Assembly (NCBI RefSeq): GCF_030711405.1
Contig: NZ_JAULSI010000014.1
Coordinates: 1-64,000, forward strand
DNA length: 64,000 bases
Direction of reading: 5' to 3'
Source of the DNA: Massilia brevitalea
Lineage (GTDB): Bacteria; Pseudomonadota; Gammaproteobacteria; Burkholderiales; Burkholderiaceae_D
The position numbers and the translations under genes were made by a program. Below are positions 37,257 to 46,170 of this stretch, piece after piece (the first letter of the stretch is position 1; every line of letters begins with the position of its first letter). A model generated the notes under the pieces. That model searched no databases. It saw only the letters and a list, made by a program, of their open reading frames with translations, and was not told where the DNA came from.

Positions 37257-38135
37257 TCAGCCCAGCAAAAATGCGCGTGCCAGCGCAATCTGGTCGGCGT
37301 GCACGAAGGTCGGCGCATGGCCCACGCCCTTGATCTCCGCCAGCTGCGGACCCGGGCCGCGCGTGCTCATTTCCAGCGCCGTCTCGTGCGACAGCAGGTC
37401 GGACAGTTCGCCGCGCACCAGCAGCGTCGGGCAGCGGATCGCGTCGAATGCGCGCCACAGGGCCGCCTGCCCCATCTCGGCGCGCGAAGCAGTGATCGCC
37501 TTGAAAGGCTCGGCCAGCGCCAGGTCGTAGTGGCGCACCCATTCGCCGTTCGGCGCCTGGCGCAGCACGTCGGCGGCCAGCTTGCGCCATTCTTCGTCGG
37601 AGTGCGGGCCGAACGAGCTTGACACGTCGCGCACGAAGCGTGCGCCGGATTCGAAGTCCGGGAAGCGCAGGTCTTGCCCGATGTAGTCTGCGATGCGGCG
37701 CATGGCCGCTTCGTCGAGCACCGGGCCGATATCGTTCAGCACCAGCTTGGCGATCGGCGTATCGGGCAAGGAGGCCAGCACCATGCCGATCAGGCCGCCC
37801 ATCGAGGTGCCGAACCAGTCGACCCGGCTGTCCGCGCTCCCGGCGGTTGCCCGTGCGATCAGGGTCACCATGTCGGCCACGTACTGCGGCACCGCGTACA
37901 GCTGCGGGTCGCGCAGGCGGTCCGAACGGCCGCGCCCCACCACGTCGGGGCAGACCACGCGGTAGGTGTCGCTCAGGTCGCGCGCCAGGGCGTCGAAATC
38001 GTCGGCCACGCGCGTGACGCCGTGCACGCACAGCAGCACGCGCGGGTTGTCCTGGTCGCCCCACTCCTTGTAGGCGATGCGGTGCAGGCCAGCCCGCGAG
38101 CTGCACTGCACATGTTTGATTCTCGCTTCGCTCAT
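37257..38135 (-). CDS. Alpha/beta hydrolase
   Basis: A 292-residue hydrolase with the nucleophile elbow GTSMGG (Ser in VDWFGTSMGGLIGMV), an oxyanion segment VHGVTRVADDFD, an acid in the RGELSDLL region and a C-terminal His (KGVGHAP). The sequence resembles esterases and hydrolases of the EphA/MhpC style, but no substrate is evident. It is 31 bases upstream of the RidA gene, so hydrolase-ridA-relA may form one unit. Confidence 0.9.
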   Translation of the reverse strand: MSEARIKHVQCSSRAGLHRIAYKEWGDQDNPRVLLCVHGVTRVADDFDALARDLSDTYRVVCPDVVGRGRSDRLRDPQLYAVPQYVADMVTLIARATAGSADSRVDWFGTSMGGLIGMVLASLPDTPIAKLVLNDIGPVLDEAAMRRIADYIGQDLRFPDFESGARFVRDVSSSFGPHSDEEWRKLAADVLRQAPNGEWVRHYDLALAEPFKAITASRAEMGQAALWRAFDAIRCPTLLVRGELSDLLSHETALEMSTRGPGPQLAEIKGVGHAPTFVHADQIALARAFLLG

Positions 38136-38257
38136 TCCCGCTCCATCGTGACAATATTGCCAGCCTGTTCAGCCGAACCGACATTTTAGCTGGCAGTGCG
38201 ATTAGAATTCTACCAATTCCGAGCAGGCACCTTGAACACCACTCTAAAGAGGTCAGT

Positions 38258-39064
38258 ATGAATGCAGCTGCAAGCGCAAAGATGTTAAGCGGTAAAACGG
38301 CACTCGTCACCGGTTCCACCTCGGGCATCGGCCTCGGCATCGCCCGTGCGCTGGCCGAACAGGGCGCGAACATCGTCTTCAACGGCTTCGGCGACGCCCA
38401 GCAGATCGAGAAGCTGTACACCGACGTCGGCCAGGAATTCGGCGTCCAGACCGCCTACCATAACGCCGACATGTCGAAGCCCGAGGAGATCGCGGCGCTG
38501 ATGCAGTTTGCTTCGGATAAGCTCGGCGGCGTCGACATCCTGGTGAATAACGCCGGCATCCAGCATGTGTCGCCGGTCGAGGACTTCCCGGTCGAGAAGT
38601 GGGACGCGATCATCGCCATCAACCTGACCTCGGCCTTCCACACCACGCGCCTGGCGCTGCCCGGCATGAAGCAGAAGAACTGGGGCCGCATCATCAACCT
38701 GGCTTCGGTGCACGGGCTGGTGGGCTCGGCGCAGAAGTCGGCGTATGTCGCGGCCAAGCACGGGCTGGTCGGATTCACCAAGGTGACGGCGCTGGAAACC
38801 GCACAGACCGGCGTCACCTGCAATGCGATCTGCCCGGGCTGGGTGCTGACGCCGCTGGTGCAGAAGCAGGTCGACGACCGCGCCGCGCGCGAAAACGTGT
38901 CGAACGACGAGGCCAAGCGCGCGCTGCTGGCGGAAAAGCAGCCGTCGGGCGAGTTCGTCACGCCGGACGAGCTGGGGGCGCTGGCGGTGTTCTTCTGCTC
39001 GCCGGCCGGTGCGCAGGTGCGCGGCGTGGCGTGGAATATGGATGGGGGTTGGGCCGCGCAGTAA
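38258..39064 (+). CDS. bdhA: 3-Hydroxybutyrate dehydrogenase (SDR)
   Basis: A 268-residue short-chain dehydrogenase that converts 3-hydroxybutyrate to acetoacetate with NAD, linking polyhydroxybutyrate breakdown to central metabolism. Features: NAD motif TGSTSGIGLGIA, NNAGIQHVSPVEDFP, catalytic Ser (LASVHGLVGS), YVAAKHGLVGFTKV (Tyr and Lys), and the diagnostic CPGWVLTPLVQKQ. AGAGGT lies in front of the ATG. The scoAB CoA-transferase that would act on its product is encoded at 57.6-58.9 kb. Confidence 0.95.
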   Translation: MNAAASAKMLSGKTALVTGSTSGIGLGIARALAEQGANIVFNGFGDAQQIEKLYTDVGQEFGVQTAYHNADMSKPEEIAALMQFASDKLGGVDILVNNAGIQHVSPVEDFPVEKWDAIIAINLTSAFHTTRLALPGMKQKNWGRIINLASVHGLVGSAQKSAYVAAKHGLVGFTKVTALETAQTGVTCNAICPGWVLTPLVQKQVDDRAARENVSNDEAKRALLAEKQPSGEFVTPDELGALAVFFCSPAGAQVRGVAWNMDGGWAAQ

Positions 39065-39114
39065 ATCAGGCGCTGCCTCACGGTATCGGCCGATATCGGT
39101 AATGGATCCGCATT

Positions 39115-39262
39115 TGTAGGGTGGGCACTCGTGCCCACGCGGGATCATCACATGCATGCATGCGGCACAAAACGGAATGGCAATGCGTACATCCCGGTTT
39201 CGTTTTCGTTCGACGATGATCATTCGATGAGACCGCGTGGGCACAGGTGCCCACCCTACGAA
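39115..39262. repeat. Inverted pair of palindromic repeats
   Basis: Copies at 39115-39142 and 39232-39262 face each other around about 90 bases. The inner part contains GATGATCAT, also present in the pair at 57.2 kb. The pair lies between the 3-hydroxybutyrate dehydrogenase and the acetyltransferase genes. Confidence 0.85.
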
Positions 39263-39312
39263 ACCCATCCGGTGTGCGACAATCTCGGCCTCATCAACCA
39301 GGCAATACTCGC

Positions 39313-39951
39313 ATGCAGCACTTTGAACGGCGGCGCGACCGCTTCGACCTCTTCGACCGCATGGACAGCCCCGCGGTCAATCTCTGCTTCACGATGGACC
39401 TGCCGGACTTCCGGCCCTGGTGCAAGGCGCAAGGCCTGCCGCCCTTCCACGTGCTGCTGTGCGCCGTGCTGCGCTCGGTGCTGAATATCCCGAACTTCCG
39501 CTACCGCGTCTTCGAAGGCGAAGTCATCGAGATCGACCGCCTGATGCCCTCGTTCACCGTTACCAACCAGCACCACGACCTGAATTTCGCCCTGTTCGAC
39601 TGGTCCGACGATTTGCGCGAGTTCGTCAGGCGCAGCGTGGCCGCACGCGACGAAGCCGGCGCCATGCTGGAACTGAACAACGGCTACGCCGGCCTCTCGC
39701 CGCGCCAGGTGAAGGACCAGGTCTTCATCACTTGCATTCCCTGGCTCGACTTCACCTCGATCCAGCACCCGGCCGCCACGCTCGGTTCGCCCGACATCCC
39801 CTCGCTGGCCTGGGGCAAGTTCAAGGACGGCCCGAACGGCCGCCTGGCCCTGCCGTTCTCGGTGCAGGCGCACCACGGCTTCGTCGACGGTTACCACATC
39901 CACCGGCTGGCGCAGCAGATTGCCGTCGAGCTCGACGGTTTCATGGCTTGA
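39313..39951 (+). CDS. Chloramphenicol-acetyltransferase-like protein
   Basis: A 212-residue protein of the CAT trimeric acyltransferase fold. The active-site motif HHGFVDGYH (residues 187-195) matches HHxxxDG of CAT, and FHVLLCAVLRSVLNIPNFRY and TCIPWLDFTSIQHP match CAT secondary structure. Length fits the family (about 213-220). The start at 39313 is used because the longer frame runs into a repeat. Stand-alone chromosomal CAT-like proteins often do not confer resistance, so the substrate is open. Confidence 0.88.
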   Translation: MQHFERRRDRFDLFDRMDSPAVNLCFTMDLPDFRPWCKAQGLPPFHVLLCAVLRSVLNIPNFRYRVFEGEVIEIDRLMPSFTVTNQHHDLNFALFDWSDDLREFVRRSVAARDEAGAMLELNNGYAGLSPRQVKDQVFITCIPWLDFTSIQHPAATLGSPDIPSLAWGKFKDGPNGRLALPFSVQAHHGFVDGYHIHRLAQQIAVELDGFMA

Positions 39952-40000
39952 TGCAAGGAAGCGCCGCCGGCACGCGGTGCGCAGATTCCGCTTGACTCCA

Positions 40001-40035
40001 GAATATGATGCCATAATATGAAAGCCATCATATTC
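40001..40035. promoter_or_regulatory. Probable TetR operator (own promoter)
   Basis: AATATGA-AAGCCA-TCATATT (within 40014-40035) matches the dyad in front of the SDR gene in both arms and 6-base centre. An additional half site GAATATGATG lies at 40001-40010. The site ends 14 bases before the TetR ATG, consistent with autorepression. Confidence 0.6.
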
Positions 40036-40049
40036 CAGCACCAGCCACC

Positions 40050-40625
40050 ATGAACCCTGAATCCAAGCCATCCAAGCGCGAACTGTCGCACCAGCGCATC
40101 CTCGACGCCGCCGCGCGCGCCGTGCGCCGCCATGGTTACGCCGGCGTCGGCGTAGCCGAGGTCATGAAGGAAGCCGGACTCACCCACGGCGGCTTCTATG
40201 CCCACTTCAAGTCGCGCGACGCCCTGCTCGCCGCTGCGCTCGACCATGCCGGCGCCGGCAGCGCCAGGATGTTGGCACGCCGCATCGCACTTGCACGCGA
40301 AGCCGGCGTCAGCCCTTTGCGCGCCCTGGTCGAAGGCTACCTGAGCGAAGCCCACGTGGCGGCCGCCGAGCTGGGCTGCCCGGTGGCCGCTCTCGGTTCC
40401 GACATGCACCGCCAGCAGGACGACGTGCTGGCCGCCTCGCGCCGCCGCGTGCTCGGCCTGATCGCCAACGTGCGCCAGGCCCTGCCGCCGGATGCGCCCG
40501 CGGCGCAGGCGCAGGTCATTGCCAGCACCCTGGTCGGTACCCTGCAGTTGGCGCGTACCCTCGGCGACGAGGCCGGCGGCCTGCTGCAAGCCTCGCGCGA
40601 GGCGCTGCTGGCGCAATACGACTGA
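40050..40625 (+). CDS. TetR/AcrR-family repressor
   Basis: A 191-residue repressor with an N-terminal TetR helix-turn-helix (about residues 10-57: RILDAAARAVRRHGYAGVGV, GLTHGGFYAHFKSRDALLAA) and a C-terminal ligand domain (TetR_C type, with CPVAALGSDMHRQQDDV). It is followed by an SDR gene and an MFS exporter gene, and the same operator dyad occurs before both its own gene and the SDR gene. It therefore probably represses itself and the SDR-MFS pair and is released by an unknown small molecule. Confidence 0.93.
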   Translation: MNPESKPSKRELSHQRILDAAARAVRRHGYAGVGVAEVMKEAGLTHGGFYAHFKSRDALLAAALDHAGAGSARMLARRIALAREAGVSPLRALVEGYLSEAHVAAAELGCPVAALGSDMHRQQDDVLAASRRRVLGLIANVRQALPPDAPAAQAQVIASTLVGTLQLARTLGDEAGGLLQASREALLAQYD

Positions 40626-40695
40626 GGTAGGGTGGGTTCTCGAACCCACCATGCATACAGTACAGCATGGTGGGTACGAGTACCCACCCTACCTC
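40624..40695. repeat. Variant palindromic repeat pair (GTAGGGTGGGTTCTCG type)
   Basis: A 72-base inverted repeat begins at the TetR stop codon: GAGGTAGGGTGGGTTCTCG.. is mirrored at 40665-40695, and each half is itself a hairpin (GTGGGTTCTCGAACCCAC; GTGGGTACGAGTACCCAC). It is a distinct subtype of the window-wide repeat. It may also act as a terminator after tetR. Confidence 0.85.
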
Positions 40696-40701
40696 GCCAA
40701 A

Positions 40702-40723
40702 GAATATGACAGTCATCATATTC
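40702..40723. promoter_or_regulatory. Probable TetR operator (SDR-MFS promoter)
   Basis: GAATATGA-CAGTCA-TCATATTC is a perfect 8-6-8 dyad 24 bases before the SDR ATG. It shares arms and spacing with the site in front of the tetR gene. Confidence 0.65.
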
Positions 40724-40746
40724 ATCCAACCCGAAAGAGGATCACC

Positions 40747-41451
40747 ATGCAGCTCGCCAACGCCACCGTCTTCATCACCGGCGCCAACCGCGGCCTCGGT
40801 CTCGCCTTTGCCCGCGCCGCCCTGGCCGCCGGGGCGCGCAAGGTCTATGCCGCCGCGTGCGACCCGGCCGGCATCGCCCTGCCCGGCGTGACCCCGGTCG
40901 CGCTCGACGTCAGCAATTCCTCGCAAGTGGCGGCTGCCGCGGCCGACTGCGGCGACGTTACCCTGGTCATCAACAATGCCGGCATCGCCACCGTCGGCGG
41001 CCTGCTCGAGGCCGGCAGCATCGAGGCCACCCAGCGCATGATGGAGACCAACGTCTACGGCACGCTGCGCGTGAGCCAGGCCTTTGCGCCGCTGCTGGCA
41101 AAGAACGGCGGCGGCGCGCTGCTGAACGTGCTGTCGGTATCGAGCTGGATCAGCGCGCCGGTGCTGGCCGGGTATGCGGTAACCAAGGCCGCTGCCTGGA
41201 GCGTGACCAACGCCCTGCGCAACGAACTGCGCGCGCAAAATACGCAGGTGCTCGGCATGCACGTCGTCTTCATCGACACCGACCTCACCAGGGGCTTCGA
41301 CGCACCCAAGCTGGCGCCCGAGTTCGTGGTCGAACGCGCGTATGCGGCGCTGGAAGCCGGCGCCAGCGAAGTCGCCATCGACGAATGGACGCAGGGGATC
41401 AAGCGCGGCCTGTCGAACGAACCAGGCATCTACATCGACCTGGCGCGCTGA
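40747..41451 (+). CDS. SDR-family oxidoreductase
   Basis: A 234-residue short-chain dehydrogenase: TGANRGLGLAFARA (cofactor motif), INNAGIATVGGL, catalytic Ser in SVSSWISAPVL, and GYAVTKAAAWSVTNAL (Tyr and Lys). All catalytic residues are present. GAGGAT precedes the ATG. It is 18 bases upstream of an MFS exporter gene and behind a TetR-type dyad, so it may modify a compound that the exporter then removes. The substrate is not evident. Confidence 0.92.
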   Translation: MQLANATVFITGANRGLGLAFARAALAAGARKVYAAACDPAGIALPGVTPVALDVSNSSQVAAAAADCGDVTLVINNAGIATVGGLLEAGSIEATQRMMETNVYGTLRVSQAFAPLLAKNGGGALLNVLSVSSWISAPVLAGYAVTKAAAWSVTNALRNELRAQNTQVLGMHVVFIDTDLTRGFDAPKLAPEFVVERAYAALEAGASEVAIDEWTQGIKRGLSNEPGIYIDLAR

Positions 41452-41469
41452 ACCCCTGAGGACAAGCAC

Positions 41470-42873
41470 ATGAACAATCCTTCCGTCGCCCCCATCCCGT
41501 TGGCCGCAGGCGCGCAGGCCGGCGCCTCGCCCTGGCCCGTGTTCTGGATCGCCAGCATCGCGGTGTTCCTGGTCTCGCTCGACGCCACCCTGCTGTACGC
41601 CGCCTTCGGCCCGCTCGGACGCAGCTTCCCCAGCGCCACGCCGGCCGACATGTCCTGGGTGCTGAACGCCTACACCATCGTCTACGCCGCCATGCTGGTG
41701 CCGGCCGGCGGCCTGGCCGATACCCACGGCCGCAAGCGCGTGTTCCTGATTGGTGTAACGCTGTTCCTGGCGGCGTCGGCCGCCTGCGGCATGGCCGACA
41801 GCGTGGGCCTGCTGATCGCGGCGCGCGTGGCCCAGGCGCTGGGGGCGGCGCTGCTGACGCCGGCCTCGCTGTCGATCATCCTCGACGCCTTTCCGAAGGA
41901 GAGGCGCGCGGTGGCGGTCAGTTTATGGGGCGCGGTCGGCGGCCTGGCGGCGGCCGTGGGGCCGAGCCTGGGCACGACCGTCATCGAGCACTTCGGCTGG
42001 CCGGCGGCGTTCTATTTGAACCTGCCGCTGGGCGCCGTGTCGCTCTGGTACGGCGCGGCGCGCCTGCGCGAAGCGGGCGGCGGCGCGAACAAGGGGCGCG
42101 TGGACGTGGTCGGCATGCTGCTGCTGATCGTGGCGGTGGGGGCATTTGCGATGGCGATTACGCAGTCGGAGTCGCCGCACTGGAGCCGGGTCGAGCTGAC
42201 CGTGCTGGCCTTGCTGGGCGTGGCCGGCCTCGGCGCCTTCATCCTGTGGGCGCGTACGGCCAGGGCGCCGCTGGTCGACCTGGCGCTGTTCCGGAACCGC
42301 AGCTACAGTCTGGTGAACCTGGCGACGCTGGTCTTTGGCACGGCGTTCGCGCTGATGTTCTTTTCCTACTTCGCCTACCTCACCAATGTGTGGCATTACA
42401 GCCTGCCGGCGGCCGGCCTGGCCGTGACCCCGGGACCGTTGACGGTGGTGCCGACGGCGATCATCGCAGGCCGCATCGCAGGGCGCTATGGGCACCGGCG
42501 CGTGCTGGTGCCGGGCGCACTGATCTACGCCTGCAGCAGCCTGTGGCTGTTCTCGATGGTGGGCAGCGATCCGCATTACCTGGCGCAGTGGCTGCCGGCG
42601 GTGCTGCTGAGCGGGACCGGCGTCGGCATGGTGCTGCCCTCGCTGGCCGGCGCCGCGGTGGCGGGCCTGCCGCCGGCGCAGTATGCGGTGGGCAGCGCTG
42701 TGAACCAGGCCACGCGCCAGCTGGGCAGTGCACTGGGGGTAGCGATTGCGGTGGTGCTGGTCGGGCATGCGGGTGTGGCGCGCGCCGACTTCCTGCCGCT
42801 GTATGTGCTGCACATGGGGCTGGCGCTGCTGACCTGCGCCCTGTGCCTGGGCGTGCAGACGCGGCGCAGTTAA
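41470..42873 (+). CDS. MFS exporter, DHA2-type
   Basis: A 467-residue membrane transporter with about 12-14 helices. Motifs: GGLADTHGRKRVFLIG (motif A), RVAQALGAALLTPASLSIIL and GPSLGTTVIEHFGWPAAFYL (motif C region of drug:H+ antiporters). Drug or metabolite export is likely, under the TetR repressor two genes upstream. Its stop overlaps that of the convergent methyltransferase gene (TTAA at 42870-42873). Confidence 0.92.
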   Translation: MNNPSVAPIPLAAGAQAGASPWPVFWIASIAVFLVSLDATLLYAAFGPLGRSFPSATPADMSWVLNAYTIVYAAMLVPAGGLADTHGRKRVFLIGVTLFLAASAACGMADSVGLLIAARVAQALGAALLTPASLSIILDAFPKERRAVAVSLWGAVGGLAAAVGPSLGTTVIEHFGWPAAFYLNLPLGAVSLWYGAARLREAGGGANKGRVDVVGMLLLIVAVGAFAMAITQSESPHWSRVELTVLALLGVAGLGAFILWARTARAPLVDLALFRNRSYSLVNLATLVFGTAFALMFFSYFAYLTNVWHYSLPAAGLAVTPGPLTVVPTAIIAGRIAGRYGHRRVLVPGALIYACSSLWLFSMVGSDPHYLAQWLPAVLLSGTGVGMVLPSLAGAAVAGLPPAQYAVGSAVNQATRQLGSALGVAIAVVLVGHAGVARADFLPLYVLHMGLALLTCALCLGVQTRRS

Positions 42874-44387
42874 GCGGCGCGCAGGACGGCGACCTGTCCG
42901 ACGATGGGCACGCCGTTCTCGCTGCGCAGCGGGGACGCTTCCAGCAAGGCGACCTCGAAGCCATGCGCGGCCGCCAGCGCGCGCAGGTACCTCGCCGCAT
43001 GCGCGTAGCGGTTCGACGCCTGCAGCACAAAGCCCTCGCCTGCGCAGGTTTCGGTGGAAAAGCAGAACGCGCCGCCCGGCCGCAGGATGCGCGCGACCTG
43101 TGCGAATACCTCGGCCAGGTCGCCGAAGTACACGAAGACGTCGGCCGCCACGACCAGGTCAACGCCTGCGCTTTCCTGCGCCAGGAAGGCGACGATGTCG
43201 GCGCAGGCCAGGCGGTCGTACATGCCGGTCTCGCGCGCCTTGTCCAGCATGCGTTCGGACAAATCGACGCCGGCCAGCGAACCTGCGGCCGGCTTCAGAT
43301 ACGGTGCGCACAGGCCCGTGCCGCAGCCGAGATCGAGCACGTCGCCGCCGACGGCCACCCCGGCGCTGCGCAGGGCGGCATCGATGGCCGCCGGCGTGCG
43401 GTAGTCCAGCACTTCGGTCAGGTGCTGGTCGAAGTGGCCGGCGTACTGGTCGAACAGCGCCTTCACATACTCCTGCGGCGCGCGTTCCGGTGCGTTGCCG
43501 ACGCGAAGTGCGGCGAGCGCGAAGTCCACCTGTTCCGTGTCCCCGCCCTGCGCCGCCAGTATCCGGCGTGCCGCGCGGTAGGCCTCGATGGCCTCGGGCT
43601 GACGCCCCAGCGCAACCAGGGTCGCCGCACGATGCTCGTGCGTGACGGCATTCTCGGGCCGCACCGCCAGCGCACGCTCGTAGCTGCGCAGCGCCTCGTC
43701 GAAGCGGCGCAGCTTGTGCAGGGCCATGCCGCGGCCGGCATGGGCTTCGGCCATCCTGGGGTCGACGGCCAGCGCGTGGTCGTAGCCGTCGACCGCGTCG
43801 CGCAGGCGGCGCAGCAGATACAGCGCATTCGCGCGCACGCACAGCGCCTGCGCATAACGGGGCTTGCCGGCCAGTGCGCGCTCGGCGCCTTCCAGCGCGG
43901 CCTGCGGCTGGCCGAGGTCGAGCAAGGCCGCCGCGCGGTTGCATGCCGCTTCCGGATAAGGCGACCTGAGGGCCAGCGCGCGCTCGTAGCTGTCCACGGC
44001 TTCCCTGGCGCGTCCGAGCTTGCGCAGCGCATTGCCGCGGTTGGCGAAGGCCATCGCATACGACGGGTTCAAACGCAGCGCCTGGTCGTAGCTGGCCAAT
44101 GCCTCGCTGCTGCGGCCCAGGTCCTGCAAGGCGGCGCCCAGGTTGCAGTGGGCGGCGGCCTGCGCCGGGTTGATGGCGATGGCTTGCCCGATCAAATCCA
44201 GCGCCAGCGCGGCGTCGCCCTGCTGGCGGCAGACCACGCCGAGCAGGTGCAGCGCGTCGAACTGGCGCGGCGCCTCGGCCAGTACCGCTCGGTACAAGTC
44301 CTGCGCCTGCGCCAGCCGGCCCGCCTGGTGGTGGGCGACCGCCTGCTGCAACAGCGCGGTGACGTCCTGCTTTCCTGCCTGCTTCAT
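42870..44387 (-). CDS. TPR-repeat protein with C-terminal SAM methyltransferase domain
   Basis: A 505-residue two-part protein. Residues about 10-290 hold about eight tetratricopeptide repeats (for example [40 protein letters not shown]). Residues about 325-505 form a class I methyltransferase with motif [17 protein letters not shown] and [12 protein letters not shown]; the joining sequence [18 protein letters not shown] is typical of this architecture. The start at 44387 has AGGCAGGA upstream. The methylated partner is unknown; the TPR part suggests a protein substrate or complex. Confidence 0.9.
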   Translation of the reverse strand: MKQAGKQDVTALLQQAVAHHQAGRLAQAQDLYRAVLAEAPRQFDALHLLGVVCRQQGDAALALDLIGQAIAINPAQAAAHCNLGAALQDLGRSSEALASYDQALRLNPSYAMAFANRGNALRKLGRAREAVDSYERALALRSPYPEAACNRAAALLDLGQPQAALEGAERALAGKPRYAQALCVRANALYLLRRLRDAVDGYDHALAVDPRMAEAHAGRGMALHKLRRFDEALRSYERALAVRPENAVTHEHRAATLVALGRQPEAIEAYRAARRILAAQGGDTEQVDFALAALRVGNAPERAPQEYVKALFDQYAGHFDQHLTEVLDYRTPAAIDAALRSAGVAVGGDVLDLGCGTGLCAPYLKPAAGSLAGVDLSERMLDKARETGMYDRLACADIVAFLAQESAGVDLVVAADVFVYFGDLAEVFAQVARILRPGGAFCFSTETCAGEGFVLQASNRYAHAARYLRALAAAHGFEVALLEASPLRSENGVPIVGQVAVLRAA

Positions 44388-44490
44388 TCCTGCCTCTCGA
44401 ATCCTGATCGGCGCAAGGATACCGCAAGCGCCTGTCAAGCGGCCAGGCAGTCCGCTATCATTCCATCTTCACAACGATAAGAGACCCGCC

Positions 44491-45780
44491 ATGCGCCGCT
44501 GGACCAGCAAGCTTGCCCTGACCGCCCTCGCCCTGATCGCCACCGCCACTGCGCACGCGTTCGAGGCGCGCACCCTCCTGCTCAGCGCCGACCGCGTCTG
44601 GACCGGCGATGGCCAGCCCCACGCCAATTGGGCCGTGCTGGTGGGCGACGGCCGCATCAAGGAGGTTGGCCCGGCGGACAGGATCAGCGTTCCGGTCGAC
44701 GCCGAGCGCATCGCCCTGCCCGGCAAGACCCTGATCCCCGGCCTGATCGACCTGCACTCGCACGTGCTGCTGCATCCGTATAACGAAACCACCTGGGACG
44801 ACCAGGTAATCAAGGAACAGGTCGAGTACCGCACTCTCCTCGCCGGCAAGCACGCGAAGGACACGCTGCAGGCCGGCTTCACCACCCTGCGCGACCTCGG
44901 CACCGAGGGCGCCAACTATGCCGACGTCGCCGTCAAGCGCGCCATCGAGGGGGGTGTGGTCGACGGTCCGCGCCTGCTGATTGCGACCAAGGCCATCGTG
45001 GCCAGCTTCAGCTATGGTCCGGCCGAGCGCAGCTACCGACCCGACATGGAGATTCCCTACGGCGCCCAGCCGGCCACCGGCATCGACGAGGTGACCAGGG
45101 CCGTGCGCGAGCAGGCCGCGCACGGCGCCGACTGGATCAAGTTCTACGCCGACTACCGCACTGGCGTCGACGGCAGCAGCCGCCCGACCTTCACCATCGA
45201 GGAGATGAAGGCGATGGTGGCGGCAGCCCACGTCACCGGGCGCAAGGTGGCGGCGCACGCCAGCACCGACGAGGCGATCCGCATGGCGGTGCTGGCCGGG
45301 GTCGACACGGTCGAGCATGGGTATGGGGCGAGCGAAGCGACCTTCAGGCTGATGAAGGAGCGCGGCACGGCCTACATTCCGACCTTGACGGCGCCGGAGG
45401 CGATCGGCGAATACTTCCAGAAGCACGTGCGCGGCGGCGAGCCGACGCCGTCGATGAAGGAAGCGGCACGCGCGTTTGCGCTGGCGCGCAGGGTCGGTGT
45501 GGTGATCGGGAACGGCAGCGATGTCGGGGTGTTCACGCACGGGACCAATGCGCGCGAGCTGGAATGGATGGTGCGGCTGGGGATGACGCCGACGGAGGCC
45601 TTGCGTGCGGCGACCTCGGTGGCGGGCGAGATTCTTGGCAAGGGCAAGGAGCTGGGGCGGCTGGCGCCGGGGGCCTTGGCTGACGTCGTGGCCGTCGATG
45701 GCGATCCGACGGCCGACATCGCAGCTTTGCGCAAGGTGGGCTTCGTGATGAAAGGCGGGAAGGTCTACCGCAAGCCGTAA
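44491..45780 (+). CDS. Secreted amidohydrolase-family protein
   Basis: A 429-residue metal-dependent hydrolase. The signal peptide (residues 1-23, ending ATAHA) targets the periplasm. Metal-site features: [14 protein letters not shown] (two His), a Lys in [12 protein letters not shown] (possible carboxylated Lys), [12 protein letters not shown] and DTVEHGYG (His ligands), and [12 protein letters not shown] (the Asp). This pattern fits imidazolonepropionase/prolidase-like amidohydrolases acting on peptides or amides. Substrate unknown. It is divergent from the TPR-methyltransferase gene with a 103-base gap. Confidence 0.92.
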   Translation: MRRWTSKLALTALALIATATAHAFEARTLLLSADRVWTGDGQPHANWAVLVGDGRIKEVGPADRISVPVDAERIALPGKTLIPGLIDLHSHVLLHPYNETTWDDQVIKEQVEYRTLLAGKHAKDTLQAGFTTLRDLGTEGANYADVAVKRAIEGGVVDGPRLLIATKAIVASFSYGPAERSYRPDMEIPYGAQPATGIDEVTRAVREQAAHGADWIKFYADYRTGVDGSSRPTFTIEEMKAMVAAAHVTGRKVAAHASTDEAIRMAVLAGVDTVEHGYGASEATFRLMKERGTAYIPTLTAPEAIGEYFQKHVRGGEPTPSMKEAARAFALARRVGVVIGNGSDVGVFTHGTNARELEWMVRLGMTPTEALRAATSVAGEILGKGKELGRLAPGALADVVAVDGDPTADIAALRKVGFVMKGGKVYRKP

Positions 45781-45786
45781 CGGGGT

Positions 45787-45948
45787 TGTAGGGTAGGCCG
45801 GGCCGCGCCAGGCACTTGTGCCCACGCGGTTGTACCCGTGCCCGCCCCGCCCCGCCGTCAAATGGAACCGGGGACGTTCGCAATCCTCCGGGTTGGCGTT
45901 TCGATACGCACATGATGCACCGCGTGGGCTCGAGAGCCCACCCTACGG
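45787..45948. repeat. Degenerate inverted pair of palindromic repeats
   Basis: The left copy (45787-45836) has an altered, longer centre (GTAGGGTAGGCCGGGCC, then GGCACTTGTGCCCACGCGG). The right copy (45919-45948) has the centre GTGGGCTCGAGAGCCCAC. The altered centre recurs in the left copy at 57.2 kb. Small ORFs across 45.8-46.1 kb fall in this repeat and are not genes. Confidence 0.75.
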
Positions 45949-46031
45949 TGATCGGCTTTTCCGCCACCGCGTGCCATGGATCGCCACCCGCCTCCTCGTG
46001 GTGCAAGGCTGCACCACCGTCTGTCATCCGT

Positions 46032-46068
46032 TTTATTGATATCCGCCATCAATCCGGACATCAATAAA
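46032..46068. promoter_or_regulatory. Inverted repeat upstream of dctA
   Basis: TTTATTGATATCCG (46032-46045) is mirrored by CGGACATCAATAAA (46055-46068) with one mismatch and a 9-base spacer. It lies about 100 bases before the dctA ATG in an AT-rich stretch and is a candidate operator. A second small palindrome, ATGACGGTCAT, follows at 46073-46083. Confidence 0.5.
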
Positions 46069-46170
46069 CCATATGACGGTCATTCACCGACCTGCGGTTA
46101 TCCACAATATGCACGGCGGTGAGATTTTGTGATGATCCTCTTCACCATCAACCTCTCGAGAAGAGTTGTC

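Noticed and set aside
45816-46067. Small ORFs of 60-80 codons near 45.9 kb, and similar ones near 5.5, 26.8, 39.2 and 57.4 kb
   Set aside because: They lie inside the palindromic repeats or their centres and have no ribosome sites or protein-like features.
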